A stretch of DNA of 64,000 bases from Colias croceus (lineage: Eukaryota; Arthropoda; Insecta; Lepidoptera; Pieridae), in assembly GCF_905220415.1 (NCBI RefSeq), contig NC_059551.1, positions 9,496,001-9,560,000 of the forward strand. Direction: 5' to 3'. Positions 11,146-23,045 of the stretch are shown here, in pieces. A model generated the notes under the pieces. That model made no database searches. It saw nothing but the letters and a program-made list of their open reading frames with translations, and was not told where the DNA came from. The stretch's first letter is position 1. Every line of letters begins with the position of its first letter. The position numbers and the translations under genes were made by a program.

Positions 11146-13126
11146 TATTATCTCTTCATAAATATATATATCCAATCTGTGTATTAGATAATCATGTAAA
11201 AATTACATTTTCAATCCACTGAAGAAGCACGATAAAAATAATAGCTCAATGACTAGAAATGCAGCTTTATTCTTCACTGTATCTATCAAATCAAAATATT
11301 GTTTACTCAACACCTAAAGATTAACAAAAACCTATAAAATGGCTATCATTAATCAACAAATATGCCTATTGCAATAAATAGAAAAACCATAGCGACACTT
11401 CATTTAGCGAAGTAATTTAGCCGCTGGACGGGAGCCAACCCGTATCTTATGCGAACTCATCTCCTTGTAATTTGGCTGCGACACTTTTTGTTACTGTTCT
11501 TGCTTGCATTATGTTTTTATTACGTTAATTTCAATGTAAAACATCGTGTAAAAGAAGTATTTCACAGGGTGTTTTCTATCGTTGTTAGTATTATGCAAAA
11601 ACTTAGACAATAATGTTTCTGAATTCTGAGTTGAAACTGAGTTCAATAAAATACTCTTTTTCTTGCTAGCAAGACACCTACTAATTTTTATTAAGGTATA
11701 TATAATATATTATAGATTTAACCCAAAAATGCCATGACATTTCAGGATCAATGTGACCATACTTTTTGCAAAACAAAACAGGGACCAAAAACAAAACTGT
11801 AGGTATCTTGGTCAACAAAAGCGCATAATAAACTTCCCTGAAGTATAAACACACCTACAGTATACGATCCGTCAGTGCTATTAAGAGCTGTAAGACGATC
11901 CTAACAAAGCAAAACGTGTGTGCAACTCGTCTCAACTTGTCGGTACAAGTTTGCGATTCAGGCTGTAGGATTCTGTAGTATAGGCACTAGGGAGTAGAAT
12001 TACAATCTCATTAAAACTTACGGTCTATAGGCATTAGGACTAATTAGTACTTTTAGAATGGTTATATTGTGTCCTTAATCCGTTTGCTACAAAGGGATAA
12101 TTTTGCTTGTCATTGAGCAGAGATTTAACAGTTTTCAAAGGGGATGCCCCTTGCTCTGGGCACCTCTGAGGTAGATGCGTTTTACATCGATTACATTGAT
12201 CGATTTTGTTTAAAAGGTACTTCATAAACAGTTCAAGATATTTTCCCTGCCTAGTGCCTACACTAAAGGTACCGATACTAAGAAATATTTATGATACATA
12301 GCAACAACATTAAAAACATCGATTTTTAGAAATCACTCTAGAATTTTCCGGAATCTACACACATACACACAAACCTTATCACATATTTCTGAATATCAAC
12401 ACGATACGCTGATATGCAAACGATGTTTAAACAATCTAATATACACCCTATTTGTTACGATACAGGATCGATTTTTATTTACATTTGCAGGTATGAATAA
12501 TTATCGATGAAATATAGACTTTATTGGAAAGATATATGGGCTAGAATGGGTTCTAGATGAAAGTTTTAGTTGTAAAGTTGCACGTGCCTTATTGTATGAC
12601 CTTTGAATGACCACAAATTCTAAATATTGGGTTCAATTCAACTATTGTATTACGCAGTAGCCAGTGTGAAGTATGGACTCAACTTTAACCGAAATTGTTG
12701 GAATCAAGTTGCTCTTTGCGATCAATTTAACGTACCTATTACTAATGCAATTCAATGCAATGGTTCAATAAATTATTCGAATACGTAGTAAAAAATTGTT
12801 TTGGCCGATTGAAAAAAATGAGGTTATCTTCTATTCGTGACACATGAAGATGGTGTTAATTTAAATTAAACTATTTTACTTTAACGTTTAGATTCATATA
12901 CAAGCTGTACCTATTTATAAGCTATTTATTATGACAATAAATGTTTTTTTCTGCTTACGCTTCACTATTTATGTGAGTAATCACAACTTTCCAATTATAA
13001 AATTTGCTTAGATTTTCAAATTATTCTTAAGCTAAGAAGTTTTACATATTATTATGATATATGTACATATATAGATTTTATCTAGCCTTGAAAATATTAT
13101 AATATAATATTAAATGAACATCTTAC

Positions 13127-13189
13127 CTTTTTTCCGTCGCGGAACTTGACAGTTCCTTCGATGATCGAAGTGGCGGGAGTGTCCGCCAT
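13127..13189 (-). CDS. Dok-7-like adaptor, coding exon 1 (partial gene)
   Basis: Reading the minus strand, the ATG at 13189-13187 opens 21 codons, MADTPATSIIEGTVKFRDGKK, ending exactly at a good donor (AAG|GTAAGAT, phase 0). The stretch EGTVKFRDGKK resembles the N-terminus of vertebrate DOK7 (VEGQVKLRDGKKWKSRW as I remember it), the first beta strand of the PH domain. Vertebrate Dok-7 is a cytoplasmic PH-PTB adaptor that binds and activates the MuSK receptor kinase at the neuromuscular synapse; the insect partner is not shown by this sequence. The next exon at 2592-2637 continues the homology in frame. Only the first 36 codons lie in this window, so PTB and C-terminal regions cannot be judged. 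Another PH/PTB adaptor of the DOK/IRS group is possible, but the two-exon match makes Dok-7-like the best call. Confidence 0.8.
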
Positions 13190-13315
13190 CTTGAATTTTA
13201 AACGTCACGAGCCGCGATACCAGCGCCGCTGTGGATCCATTACGAAACTAGTGGTATATCATTTGGCACCACACTATCACTTACACTGTTTTATCACTTC
13301 ACTGATACGGGCTAC
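13190..13315 (-). promoter_or_regulatory. Candidate core promoter and 5' UTR of the Dok-7-like gene
   Basis: Upstream of the ATG on the minus strand is a GC-richer stretch containing the arthropod initiator TCAGT (13305-13301), which would place a start site near 13303 and leave a 5' UTR of about 114 nt. An alternative reading is a splice acceptor (TTGTTACAG ending at 13316), which would make this the tail of a spliced leader exon whose first part lies further right. The sequence around the start codon reads AAGATGGCGGAC, matching the YY1/Pho-type core. RNA data would be needed to choose between the two readings. Confidence 0.4.
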
Positions 13316-13466
13316 CTGTAACAAATAAAATTCATTTTATAATTGCACAATCGACAAATGTATGAAACAACAACAAACTATTGCATGAAATGCAAGAGCA
13401 GGTATGAACAATTTGTGTTATCGAAGTTCCAATAAATTCTTTATAATTTGTAAATGAATTTACATA

Positions 13467-14421
13467 GGGGAGACCGGGTTTGGTTGTCTCACGGGTTGGT
13501 TGTCACAGCGGTCTTAACACAAAACTAAACTATCGAATAAGTCTGTTGAACAGCGTGGCAAGAGCGATACAGTGACAACGCTGTCCCCACTTCGCGTCAG
13601 ACCGCTCCGATCTGCCGTGAGGGTCTCACACGAGTTTATTGTTTTCGCACAGCAAAAGTAAATTTTTGTGCTGCTGTGTCGAACCTCGTAATTATACGTT
13701 CTTGTTTCACAGTAATAATCTTTCAGTTTATTTGATGATGATGAAATGTGTTTTATAATATCGTAGTACAGTTTTTTAGATATTCATTGACCGGAATTTA
13801 TTTTCAATGTTATTTTTTCTAAAATGTGTTATGGGGCTCGTTGTCACAAATTTTCGGGGGCTGGTTGTCACATGTCAACAAGCTTCCTGTATGCGAGCTG
13901 ACTTTATTTGCGTTTTGAGGTTGTTTGTTTCAGCCGTTAATTTTCAATCAACACCGGAAAATCACCTTAACAAACCTGCTGGAAGTCCATATATCCTTGA
14001 TGACTCTATATTGACTCACGTTTATTATTATTTGCTAAAATTGTGATTCTTAATATTCAGACTGAAATAAAGACTGTCTACGGTTTCATTAGGTTAAGAG
14101 TTCTTAATTAAAAACTGTTCCATAAAATTATAAGACCAAAAAGTGACTTTCTATTTATAAATTGCCTGTTATTTAGTATGTGACTACCTACCCTAGGCAT
14201 TGTGACAACCATCCCTGACCCGGGGTTATAAGTCACATTTTTCTTTAGGGTGAAAATACAAAATATTTCTACAACTGATAATATAATACAAAAATACGTT
14301 TATTTATTTTGTAACAGAATAATTACACTATCGTTTGGTATACAAATATCATTCCTAAACAACGTATTTTGGAAGTTACATAAAAAAAGTTAAAAATGTG
14401 ACTTTCATCCCCGCTCTCCCC
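13467..14421. mobile_element. TIR element with GGTTGTCACA motifs, about 955 bp
   Basis: The ends GGGGAGACCGGG and its near-inverse (CCCCGCTCTCCCC on the right) are flanked by TA. Subterminal GGTTGTCACA motifs on the left are mirrored by TGTGACAACC on the right. A 79-codon open frame inside resembles nothing known to me. It lies about 160 bp upstream of the predicted start of the Dok-7-like gene. Confidence 0.6.
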
Positions 14422-15870
14422 TACTTAGAGGATTTCGTAACATCGTAGTTACCAACAATTCAAAGAGATAACATTTAAATTTGCTTATTATATATTTTTA
14501 ACGAGCTAACGACACGGGACATTTCCACAGGATAGGAAGGTAGGTACAAGCCTCAAAGTAGGTATTTGCCTTGACCCAAAAAAACACTAACTCAGTATTA
14601 AAATTTGAATACAATTAAACCTTACCTGCAAACAATACCCAAAGGTTTAAATTAATTTCGATACAAAGGGTATAAAGGTTTGTTTGTGCGAACCCTGGGG
14701 CTCGCTGGGGTGAAATTAAAAAACTTTTCAATCAATATTTTAACAACAGCTGTTACTTGTTACTGTTTAAATAATACTTTGACAATTATTTAAATGGCGG
14801 CGGTCTTTGCGAAACTTTATTAAATTTTCGCAAAAGTTTTATTTGCTGTCCTTACTTTGTTAATCAAATTTACCGATGTAAAGGAAAATTTAATGTGCCC
14901 TACAAATGATAGAATCGGATATACGGGATTTATCTTTATTTTGTTTAGCTATCACTTTGCAGTTTGTAAGTACATCTACCCGTAACCTGATTGACAAATT
15001 GTTTCCACAGAAAATTGTTACACTATTCTGCCTGTATTTTCTTTGTATTTTGCCTGAACTAAACAAGTTTTATAAATAATCATAGAAACATAATATCTAT
15101 ACCGTATTATAAATAATACAGGTGAATCTTTAAATAATACTATAATAAATTATAAACTCTATAAATAAAGTTCCCAAGTCCCAACCACTTCAAAATAGAT
15201 ATCAAATCTAAAATGTTTCCTATGTCCAGACGTCTACGCATACAGACATTCCAAAACACGCCAACTTATATAATTTATCACCGTCTGCAAAACACGACGA
15301 TAAATACATGTCATTTTTCTGCTATCTGTACATGTTTCGGGATCGAAATGTTGTTTTTTTTTTCGTCTGGGTTTTGGCTGAACTTGACGTGTGGTTAGCG
15401 TGTGAAGCCACAGGCAGATACTAGTGTAGTATAAAAGGGAACTATGGAAGTAAATTGGCATTTTACGCAGACATTAATTGATTTATGACACCTTTTACCT
15501 CTAATTTTTATTTATAACGGATTTAAAACACGATTTATTTATAATAGGTAGTTACTATCTATAATTATTATAGCTATATTTATATGACACCGACTTGATC
15601 TTCGAAGTAAATAGCAATTTTTTAAAAACATAATTTTTGGCAATGTTAATTTTTCAGTGAATCATGATAAAATCAAACACGAGAAAGTGCTTAATTTTGT
15701 TTTAAATTTTGTATTTAAATACAGTATTTTAGTGAAAGTAGGTATATGAAAGTTTCTTATTAAGTACCTATACTGTTAGACTTCTAGGCAATTACTGTTA
15801 AACAAATGTACATTTAAACGATCTTTAGAAATCAATTTCTTAAAAAGCTTCGAAACAATGGTTCAAAAAT

Positions 15871-15960
15871 GTCAAGGTCGCGTCATGACATTACCTTGCA
15901 TTATAATCTTGCTAAAGAAGTTTCACTTCTGACACGTGTGTTCGGCATTCGCTCTTTTCT
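15871..15960 (+). repeat. Dispersed 'k' repeat, copy 2, internally deleted
   Basis: Starts TCAAGGTCGCGTCATGACAT, then jumps to AAGAAGTTTCACTTCTGACA and TTCGGCATTCGCTC. The central GGCGACGATTTTGG block is missing. Confidence 0.6.
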
Positions 15961-17039
15961 TCCATGAATAGGTATATTGAGAAAATATGTTCAACAAAAT
16001 GCTATTCACAGTCCGACGTCAAATACATTGAAATGAGCAATCGATCCCCATAAGGCCCCATGTGGTCCATACGTTATGGGATATAAAGACCCGAATGGCC
16101 CCCTGGCGGACCATAAAATATAGCCCGTGGATTTATTCTGCATTTTAATTTTTAAGTATTTGGGGTAACTAATTTTAGACGCTTGTAAGTCTTTTGAAAG
16201 TGTTTAATATGTTAATATGACAAATTATAGTCAATTATTATAGAGTATGTATGTATGTAACCATCTATCTTATGTGTAAAACTATATTTCTTTTCAACTA
16301 GACAATGGTTAAAAAATAAGATTTACTTCGGTTGACGTCAATAGAATGAAAAATATGCCCCCTATTTCAATGAATTCTACCCATGTTAACAATTATTGGT
16401 TATAGTTTACATGAGTTATGTATTAGTTTATTTTTTACATTTTTAAACAATAAAAACCGCGTTATAATCCATATTAACATATAGGATAATTTAGATCCGC
16501 TCAAGCAAAGCCAAATCGGACAGCTACTATAGTTTCCATTCATGTGCTCTTCCTATATTGAAAAAAAAAGTGTAATAATGCTATAAGTTATAACAAATGG
16601 CCATTTTCCTCCTTAATAGTATTATTAATAATCATAATTCGCTTCCTATAAATCATTATGAACCCTCCTGCAATATAACAAATGTTGATACTAATGATTA
16701 GGATTTAATATCTACCCTATATTAATCTACACATTTGCGTCGATAACAAATGATTTATTTAGAAATTTTATGTGTTTGTATTACTGACCATTCGCTCTGG
16801 CTTTGGCCATATTGAAAAGGAAGAAAAAATCCCCTTTTTTTAAATCCAGTGTAAATACGTCTGAATGTACATAAAACCAGGCCGTTGTTAAATTCATTAA
16901 CAATTTATATGCAAATTTAACATGCATTCGATATTATGCGATATAAGTACATATTTACCGCATCAAAAAAGCATTTTTTTTTTGCTTTTTATACACAAGC
17001 GTCTGTCTTTCCAGAAACCTATAATCCGGATCTGTTCAG

Positions 17040-17154
17040 GGTAAAAGTGAATAGGCTTTTTCTAGGCAGGCATGCCCATTCATAGACTGAATCACTACTT
17101 ACCATATTCAGGTGGGATGCAGTCAAATGCCTGGCTATCTTCAATAAAAAAAAA
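17040..17154 (+). mobile_element. Non-LTR retrotransposon 3' tail fragment
   Basis: The stretch CAGGTGGGATGCAGTCAAAT followed by TGCCTGGCTATC and a nine-A run matches a 3' end common in lepidopteran non-LTR retrotransposons. No coding part remains and target duplications are not clear. Confidence 0.5.
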
Positions 17155-18437
17155 GCTGTAATTTCGGCGATTCATGTATTTATTCCCTTCTTTTATTGCA
17201 ATGATACAGATTATGTAGTAGTATGTAATTACTAATTATTATTACCTTCGTTCGAATTTTCGCATTAGACTGTGCAGTTTGTAATGTGCCCTAAAACGCA
17301 GTACATACCTACATTCGTTACAGTGAAAATGTCGAATTTGAACCACTGGGCATGCCTACTACCTTTATTTATTTACAATTTTGGCGCGCGATAACCTGAA
17401 CATAATACTAGTCAAGTATTATATTTAGCAACATTAAAATTACTTGCAAAACGTCTTGCACCTTTAAACATTCCATAGATAAGGTCCATCCATTCTATTG
17501 GCCGATTCACAATAGACCGATACATCTGCCAAGGAACCGATACGCGATTTTCTGTACCGTTAATTTTGCGCCCACTTTCGACACAAAGCCCTGTTCCATC
17601 TGCACAGGACAATTGCAACTTCTTGCGTAGGGCTGTGCAAAATTATTTTTTTTTCGTAGGACAATTTTATGGTGTAGAAAGGTTTTTGGCGGGAAATATT
17701 TTTAAACATGTTTATCGTATAATAGCACAGAAATTTTAAAATGGGGAATAACTAATATAAAATGGGGTCGAATATATAATATAATTGTAAATAGTTACCT
17801 CATTAATTATGATTTTGCGGGGGGGTGAGAAAATAAGATCTGCTACAATATTATTTTTTAGAGTGCATATGACTGAATTAGATTTAGAATCTATTTATTG
17901 CTCGTAAGTTATACCTATTAGGTACCTATAAAAAGATTTATGATCTTATAGAAAATAAACTGCATTGAATATTACTTTAAGTTTAACACGCAAAAGCTTC
18001 ATAGTCATCCTTTCTAAAATAAAACAAACACTGGACCCTAAAACCATACAAATTCTCCTTGATTGGCTTCTAACATAAACAATTTTTTACGCACAATTCG
18101 ATCCCGACATCTGGCAGCCCTACCGCAGATTGAAACCAAAGTGACACCTGCTCATCGTGCGTCCTTTTCCAATCGTCCTTAAAGATTCGCTCTCTCCTTC
18201 CCACGGGACGAAGCCTCCGCTAAGTGTTAAAATGTTTATTGACTATAAGCAGGTATTAAATATCTGAGTTTGTAACTAAAAGTTCATTTAGTACCTGACA
18301 GGGCAATAAATTTGAATGCACTTAATATTGTCCAATTGTTTGTGTCCTTTCTTGCGGAGCTTTGATTTATTTAACAGTTATGTTGAAGAACGTTGTACGT
18401 AATTGCAACAGAATGCAATTCTGAATATAGTACTAAA

Positions 18438-18502
18438 CTAGCTGTGCCGCAAGGCATTGTTCCGCTCGTATTGGTCAGCGTGAGCTTACGTATAGCCTTC
18501 CT
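18438..18502 (-). mobile_element. Degenerate Helitron 3' fragment
   Basis: CTAGCTGTGCCGC and TTCCGCTC...ATTGGTC read as the reverse of the ...GACCAACAGGAGCGGAGC...GCACAGCTAG end of the Helitrons at 46749 and 20452. The rest has decayed. Confidence 0.45.
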
Positions 18503-19300
18503 GGATACTTGAAATTTCTAAAATTTGTAATTGTAATTATAAAGCTGAAATAACAGACGTGCCATATTTTTGGAATAACTTCGCACCTCTTCGCACATAA
18601 AATATGGTTATCAATATACAAGTCCAGCCAGAGACTTGACACGACTACACGAGTAAGCAAATAATTGAACTAGCTTAGACAACAAAATCTAGGGGGTTCG
18701 AAATTAGAATCTCACCTCCTTGATATACGTTTTTAAAGAATAATTTTTTTTTATTAAATTTGAACCATTTCGGAATTAAATTTTTTATTTAGGTATAATA
18801 TTGTTAATTAAACCTTGGATATTGAGCTAAGTTACAGTCTAGATTTACTAAGTCTTGTTAGTCTAAACTTTGTACTGTAAATAACAACGGTCTGCGTTCT
18901 CAGACGCATTCAGTTAATTACATAAGTGTTCCTAACCTTAGTTTAAGTGCTAATTAAGAAAGCTTTAAAAATAAACTGCTGTTACTTAAGTTAATTGAAC
19001 TAATAGTTTAAAGAGCTAAGGTTTTATTGATAAAACGAAAATGTATAGTAATATATTCTCCCACGATGTCTTTGCAATAATTTATCTTTGTCATAGTTTA
19101 TCAAAATATTACAATAAAATTTATACTTTTTCAGTAGAGTTGTAGAATCACATATTTAAATACGTATCTACGGTACTGAAACTGATTGAAGTGAAACTTT
19201 TTTAGGCGCGTTAAAACGAGCCACGCTGAGCCTCAGCGCTGACAAACTACGCGCTGAGCTATGAGTGCTGACGGTGAGCGTGAGACTAAAATCAGCCTTA

Positions 19301-20101
19301 GGCCCCGTTTCCACCTGCAAGTAAACTCGCGGAAGTCTTGCATGAGTTACTTGCAATATCGTTTACATATCCTGCAATTTATTGCTGCAATAAATGTCAT
19401 GCGAGAAGCTCGCGGATCATACTATCGCAACTTCTCGCGGAGGTGTTTACACACATCTTGCGAGTGACGGGATAGGAATTACTGTCATAATTTTTCTATT
19501 CTATTTTGTGAAATAAATCGTATACTATAATTTATAATGTGTACTATTAATGTAAAATGATCTAATGAACTAATGTAAATAATATATTGTTTAAATAACA
19601 ACTTAGTTAAATTATAAAATTAGATAAGCACAATATAAATATATTGTATGCCAATGTGTTGGTGAATTGTGCGGACATTAAATTTATTATAAAAACTTTG
19701 TAACCACAATTCAACAAATAAATTTTCATTTCATTTCATTTTCAAAAAATAATCACATTATTCCATCTTAAGATCTCATAATTATAATCCTATTGACTTT
19801 ATAGTTTCTTCATTCTTCACAAGAGCATTCACGACTCATTAATTTCAAATAAACAAAAATCAAAAGCCGTTCGGGCGATACTTGCAGCTTGCTGCGAGAT
19901 ATACGGAACTAGACCGATAAGCTGCGAGATCTGTCGCGAGTAGACGCAGTCATGTTTACACATGCTTTCGCAACTTCTCGCAAGAAGCGCTTGACAAACT
20001 GTCGCGACAGAACTTGCAACATAGTTTACACATGCAAGCTGCTGTCAGACAGACTGTCGGACAGTTCTTGCAGAAGTTTACTTGCAGGTGGAAACGGGGC
20101 C
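19301..20101. mobile_element. PIF/Harbinger-like MITE, about 801 bp
   Basis: Perfect-looking ends GGCCCCGTTTCCACCTGCAA and inverse, with TTA duplicated at 19298-19300 and 20102-20104, fit PIF/Harbinger termini and their 3-bp TWA target. TIR homology runs on into GTAAAC and the CTTGCA motifs. Inside, near 19660-19745, is what looks like a retrotransposon tail (ACCACAATTCAACAAATAAA then TTTCATTTCATT), probably a later insertion. No transposase. Confidence 0.72.
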
Positions 20102-20104
20102 TTA

Positions 20105-20228
20105 ATTTCGAGCTCGCGTCGCGTCGTAGCAATACCGACACGTCATCGAGTAAGGTGACGATTTTGGTATCTTTGAATCCAAAGACGTTTCACTTCTGAC
20201 ATTTGTGTTCGGCACACATTTTTTTTTA
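20105..20228 (+). repeat. Dispersed 'k' repeat, copy 3
   Basis: Directly abuts the right TTA of the Harbinger-like MITE. It carries GGTGACGATTTTGGTATCTT, GACGTTTCACTTCTGACA and TTCGGCACACATTTTTTTT. Confidence 0.6.
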
Positions 20229-20451
20229 TAAATTTGTATTTAGACGATTAATTGTTTACAAATTGCTCAGTTTAGCAATACTAATCAAATTAGTCTTTGT
20301 TTTAACTTACCCAATCTTACAGTTTTAACTGATTTTGTAATTAGGTTAATGTAATTAGGAATAGATTTGCTGTAATAGTTTTCAATTTTCATCATTGTTA
20401 ATTACGGAATTCAGATGTTTGTAAATTTTTGAATTAAAATCTTCATACACA

Positions 20452-20676
20452 TCTATATTAATAATATTTTTATATTATAAAGCTGAAGAGTTTGTTTGTT
20501 TGAACGCGTACCTATATCTCAGAAACCGGTCCGATTTGAAACATTCTTTCGGTATTTGATAACCTTTATCGATTCGTCCATTATCGAGGAAGGCTATAAC
20601 GGCTATAAGCTATATATCATCACGCTAAGACCAACAGGAGCGTAGCAATGCGGGTAAAACCGCGGGGCACAGCTAG
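20452..20676 (+). mobile_element. Lep1-type Helitron
   Basis: TCTATATTAATAAT at the start, GCTGAAGAGTTTGTTTGTTT inside, ending GGCACAGCTAG|T. A short AT insertion lengthens the 5' end compared with the copies at 22045 and 47248. Confidence 0.75.
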
Positions 20677-21159
20677 TAAATTCTATATTACGAGAACAAT
20701 GAAGAATGTCCTTGACGTTCACGTAACATGGTTTCCACCCCTTTTATTTGCGAACCTTGAATTTCAAACGATGCTCCGTTAATTATACCATTTCATAGAT
20801 TAATTTAAAACCCAGAAACCGGACAAAAACCACATCCGCCATATGTTGCGAGTTGATCAAATTTAACACGGTCAGATGGGTGAGGGTGCAACCACTAAAA
20901 TGAACCTTATCCCAAAGGAGTAAAGTTTATTTTACTTTATCGAAGTTAATTCAGTTAAAAGTCCATAGATTTTTGCGTTACTCACCCATAATGATCGGTT
21001 AAATATGACGCCAAGAATGTCTTTGTCGAGATTAATGTATTGGAAATTATTTTCCTGAATCATTTTTAAAGACAAGTAAGGTAGTAATTCTACTGCGGTA
21101 GCTTTTGTTATTTCACTTTTACGAATTTTTAATAACAGAAAAGCAATAAAGTACACGCT

Positions 21160-21325
21160 ATTTTCTAGTGTTTGATTTTACGCGAGTATTATGTACATTT
21201 AGAAATTAAAGACTTTAACGGGGAGTCTCCCCGTGACCACGCCCGCTGTAAAGTGTTCGAAACGTCGGGAAAATAATAATAATGAATAAATCGCATTTAA
21301 AATCCGTTAAAAAGTCTTTAATTTC
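21160..21325. mobile_element. 166-bp insertion with 13-bp target duplications (Penelope-like?)
   Basis: TAAAGTACACGCT occurs at 21147-21159 and again at 21326-21338, marking a clean insertion. Inside, GAAATTAAAGACTTTAACGG is mirrored by CCGTTAAAAAGTCTTTAATT, enclosing GGGGAGTCTCCCC and GTTCGAAACGTCGGG. The CGAAACGTC phrase and the stem-like CCCG...CGGG around it recall the hammerhead-containing termini of Penelope-like retroelements; the CUGAUGA core is not intact. Class assignment is tentative, the insertion itself is firm. Confidence 0.6.
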
Positions 21326-22044
21326 TAAAGTACACGCTTACAATTTGAATACATGTAGAAATTTCCCAAAAGCAGAAAAACAAAAACGATTACACTAAAA
21401 CCTAAACTACGAAACATAAAATGAAAAGACCCAGAGCAATTTGCATTGAATGATTGATTTATTAATCATCAAAAATTTAAGACAGGTTTACTACAATTAC
21501 GTTAATAATGATCAAGTAAATAATCATCTAACCAAAATATTTACTACAATAATCGTCAATTACGTAAATTATCGTTCGTAATAAGATCAATTATCCACCA
21601 TCCAAAGATATAAAGCCTAGTCATAACAGTTATCACATCCACGCAGACAGACAGACGCCCAGGCTCATGCAATTTACATCAAGACTTAGCCGTTTTAATG
21701 GATTCCGATTTGGCAAGAGCGCCAACTCGTTGCGAATTACAGTTTGACGGGGTCACGTTAACTTTGGATTAAGATTTATTTGGAATTATGAACGAAGTGT
21801 TAAGATGGGATTAATTTTTTTATGGTTGATTCATATTTCATAGTGTGGTTTAAAGAGCATCAGAGTTCTTCTTTTTGGAGATGTTGTGTGAGTTACCTGA
21901 TTGTTGCGATGAAATTTTATTTTTCAGATTAAGAGTTGATTATCTTCTGCGCATAATGTTGCTTATAATCATTTAAATAGTAAGTATCAAGATTTTTTCC
22001 GCATCTTATTCAGATGTTACTTTATGTGACTTAGGTACCTTGTA

Positions 22045-22235
22045 TCTATACTAATATTATAAAGCTGAAGAGTTTGTTTGTTTGAACTCGCTAATCTTGG
22101 GAACAACTGGTCCGATTTGAAAAATCCTTTCGCTGTTAGATAGCCCATTTATCGAGGAAGGTTATAAGCTATGTATCATCACGCTACGACCAACAGGAGT
22201 GGAGCCACGGGGGTGAAACCGCGCGGAGCAGCTAG
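22045..22235 (+). mobile_element. Lep1-type Helitron
   Basis: TCTATACTAATATTATAAAG start, CGCGCGGAGCAGCTAG end followed by T. It shares the same body as the copy at 47248-47442, including ATCGAGGAAGG and ACCAACAGGAG. Confidence 0.82.
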
Positions 22236-22855
22236 TATACAAAATACATAATATACTTAGTTCTAATTCCATAGTTCGAAGTTGCTCCACAATTTGCAAA
22301 ATTCATATTATTTCAGGATTTTTTATTCATATTTAAGTATCAGATATTCTCTTCGTAACATAATATTCTCAGTCATAATCATAAAACCAAATCGTCTATA
22401 CTCTATAATCCTAACGACGACGACGATACTATATCGCTACGATGAAATAAAACAAAAAACCAAATTGCCCTCTCAATTCAGTTTCTCTCCAAGGTAATGC
22501 AGGTGTTAAACAAAGTCTATCTTATTTATATTCAAGGTTACTTTAAGGTTATACGATTGGTCTTGATAGACCCGCTTTTGTACAATTTAAGTCTAGACCT
22601 TTTCAAATTAATGTTACATTAAGTGGTTCTTTGAATTAATTTTCCGAATAATTATAAAACATATATTTCCACGAATATTGCCAATCCTGTACCGGAACAT
22701 TTCACAAATGTAGATGGATCGTTATCTCTTCCCCATTTCCTTTTTTATCCCATATCTTTTTCAATAGCTTACGAGAGCTTGCCTTTAAAATATTAAATTG
22801 GATTTTAAAGCGCCATCCAATTTGCACATTGTGTCAATAAAATAAATCCTACTAT

Positions 22856-23045
22856 TCTACTAATATTATATTATTATGCAAAAATTTGTGAGGATGCATG
22901 GATGGCTGTTTGTTTCTCTTTCACGCAAATACTACTGAACCGATTACAAGAAAATTTGGTCTAAAGGTAGCAGAAGACCCAGAATAAGACATAAGCTACT
23001 TTTTATCCCGGAAATCCCACAGGAAACGGGAACTAACTTTTAGTC
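22856..23045 (+). mobile_element. Helitron-like fragment, 3' end lost
   Basis: TCTACTAATATTATATTATT start, then TCACGCAAATACTACTGAAC and CGGGAACTAACTTTTAGTC; the usual CTAG end has decayed. Confidence 0.55.

Larger units (their letters stand above)
2638..13126 (-). other. Intron 1 of the Dok-7-like gene, hosting a nested gene
   Basis: A 10.5-kb intron is bounded by GTAAGAT (at 13126) and TTTTCAG (at 2640) on the minus strand. It contains a complete MADF-BESS gene on the opposite strand (3559-6268), a Lep1-type Helitron (2700-2886), a 576-bp foldback (7589-8164), a copy of the 'k' repeat (9777-9898) and a 907-bp TIR element (10239-11145). The remaining stretches (6913-7588, 8165-9776, 11146-13126) are AT-rich with no coding signal that I can support. 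Confidence 0.7.
14422..19297. other. AT-rich intergenic stretch with sparse repeat fragments
   Basis: No gene supported. It holds a partial 'k' repeat (15871-15960), a retrotransposon tail (17040-17154), a Helitron fragment (18438-18502) and a GC-rich patch near 16040-16130 (GGCCCCATGTGG ... GGCCCCCTGGCGG) that I cannot place. The rest shows nothing I recognise. Confidence 0.5.
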
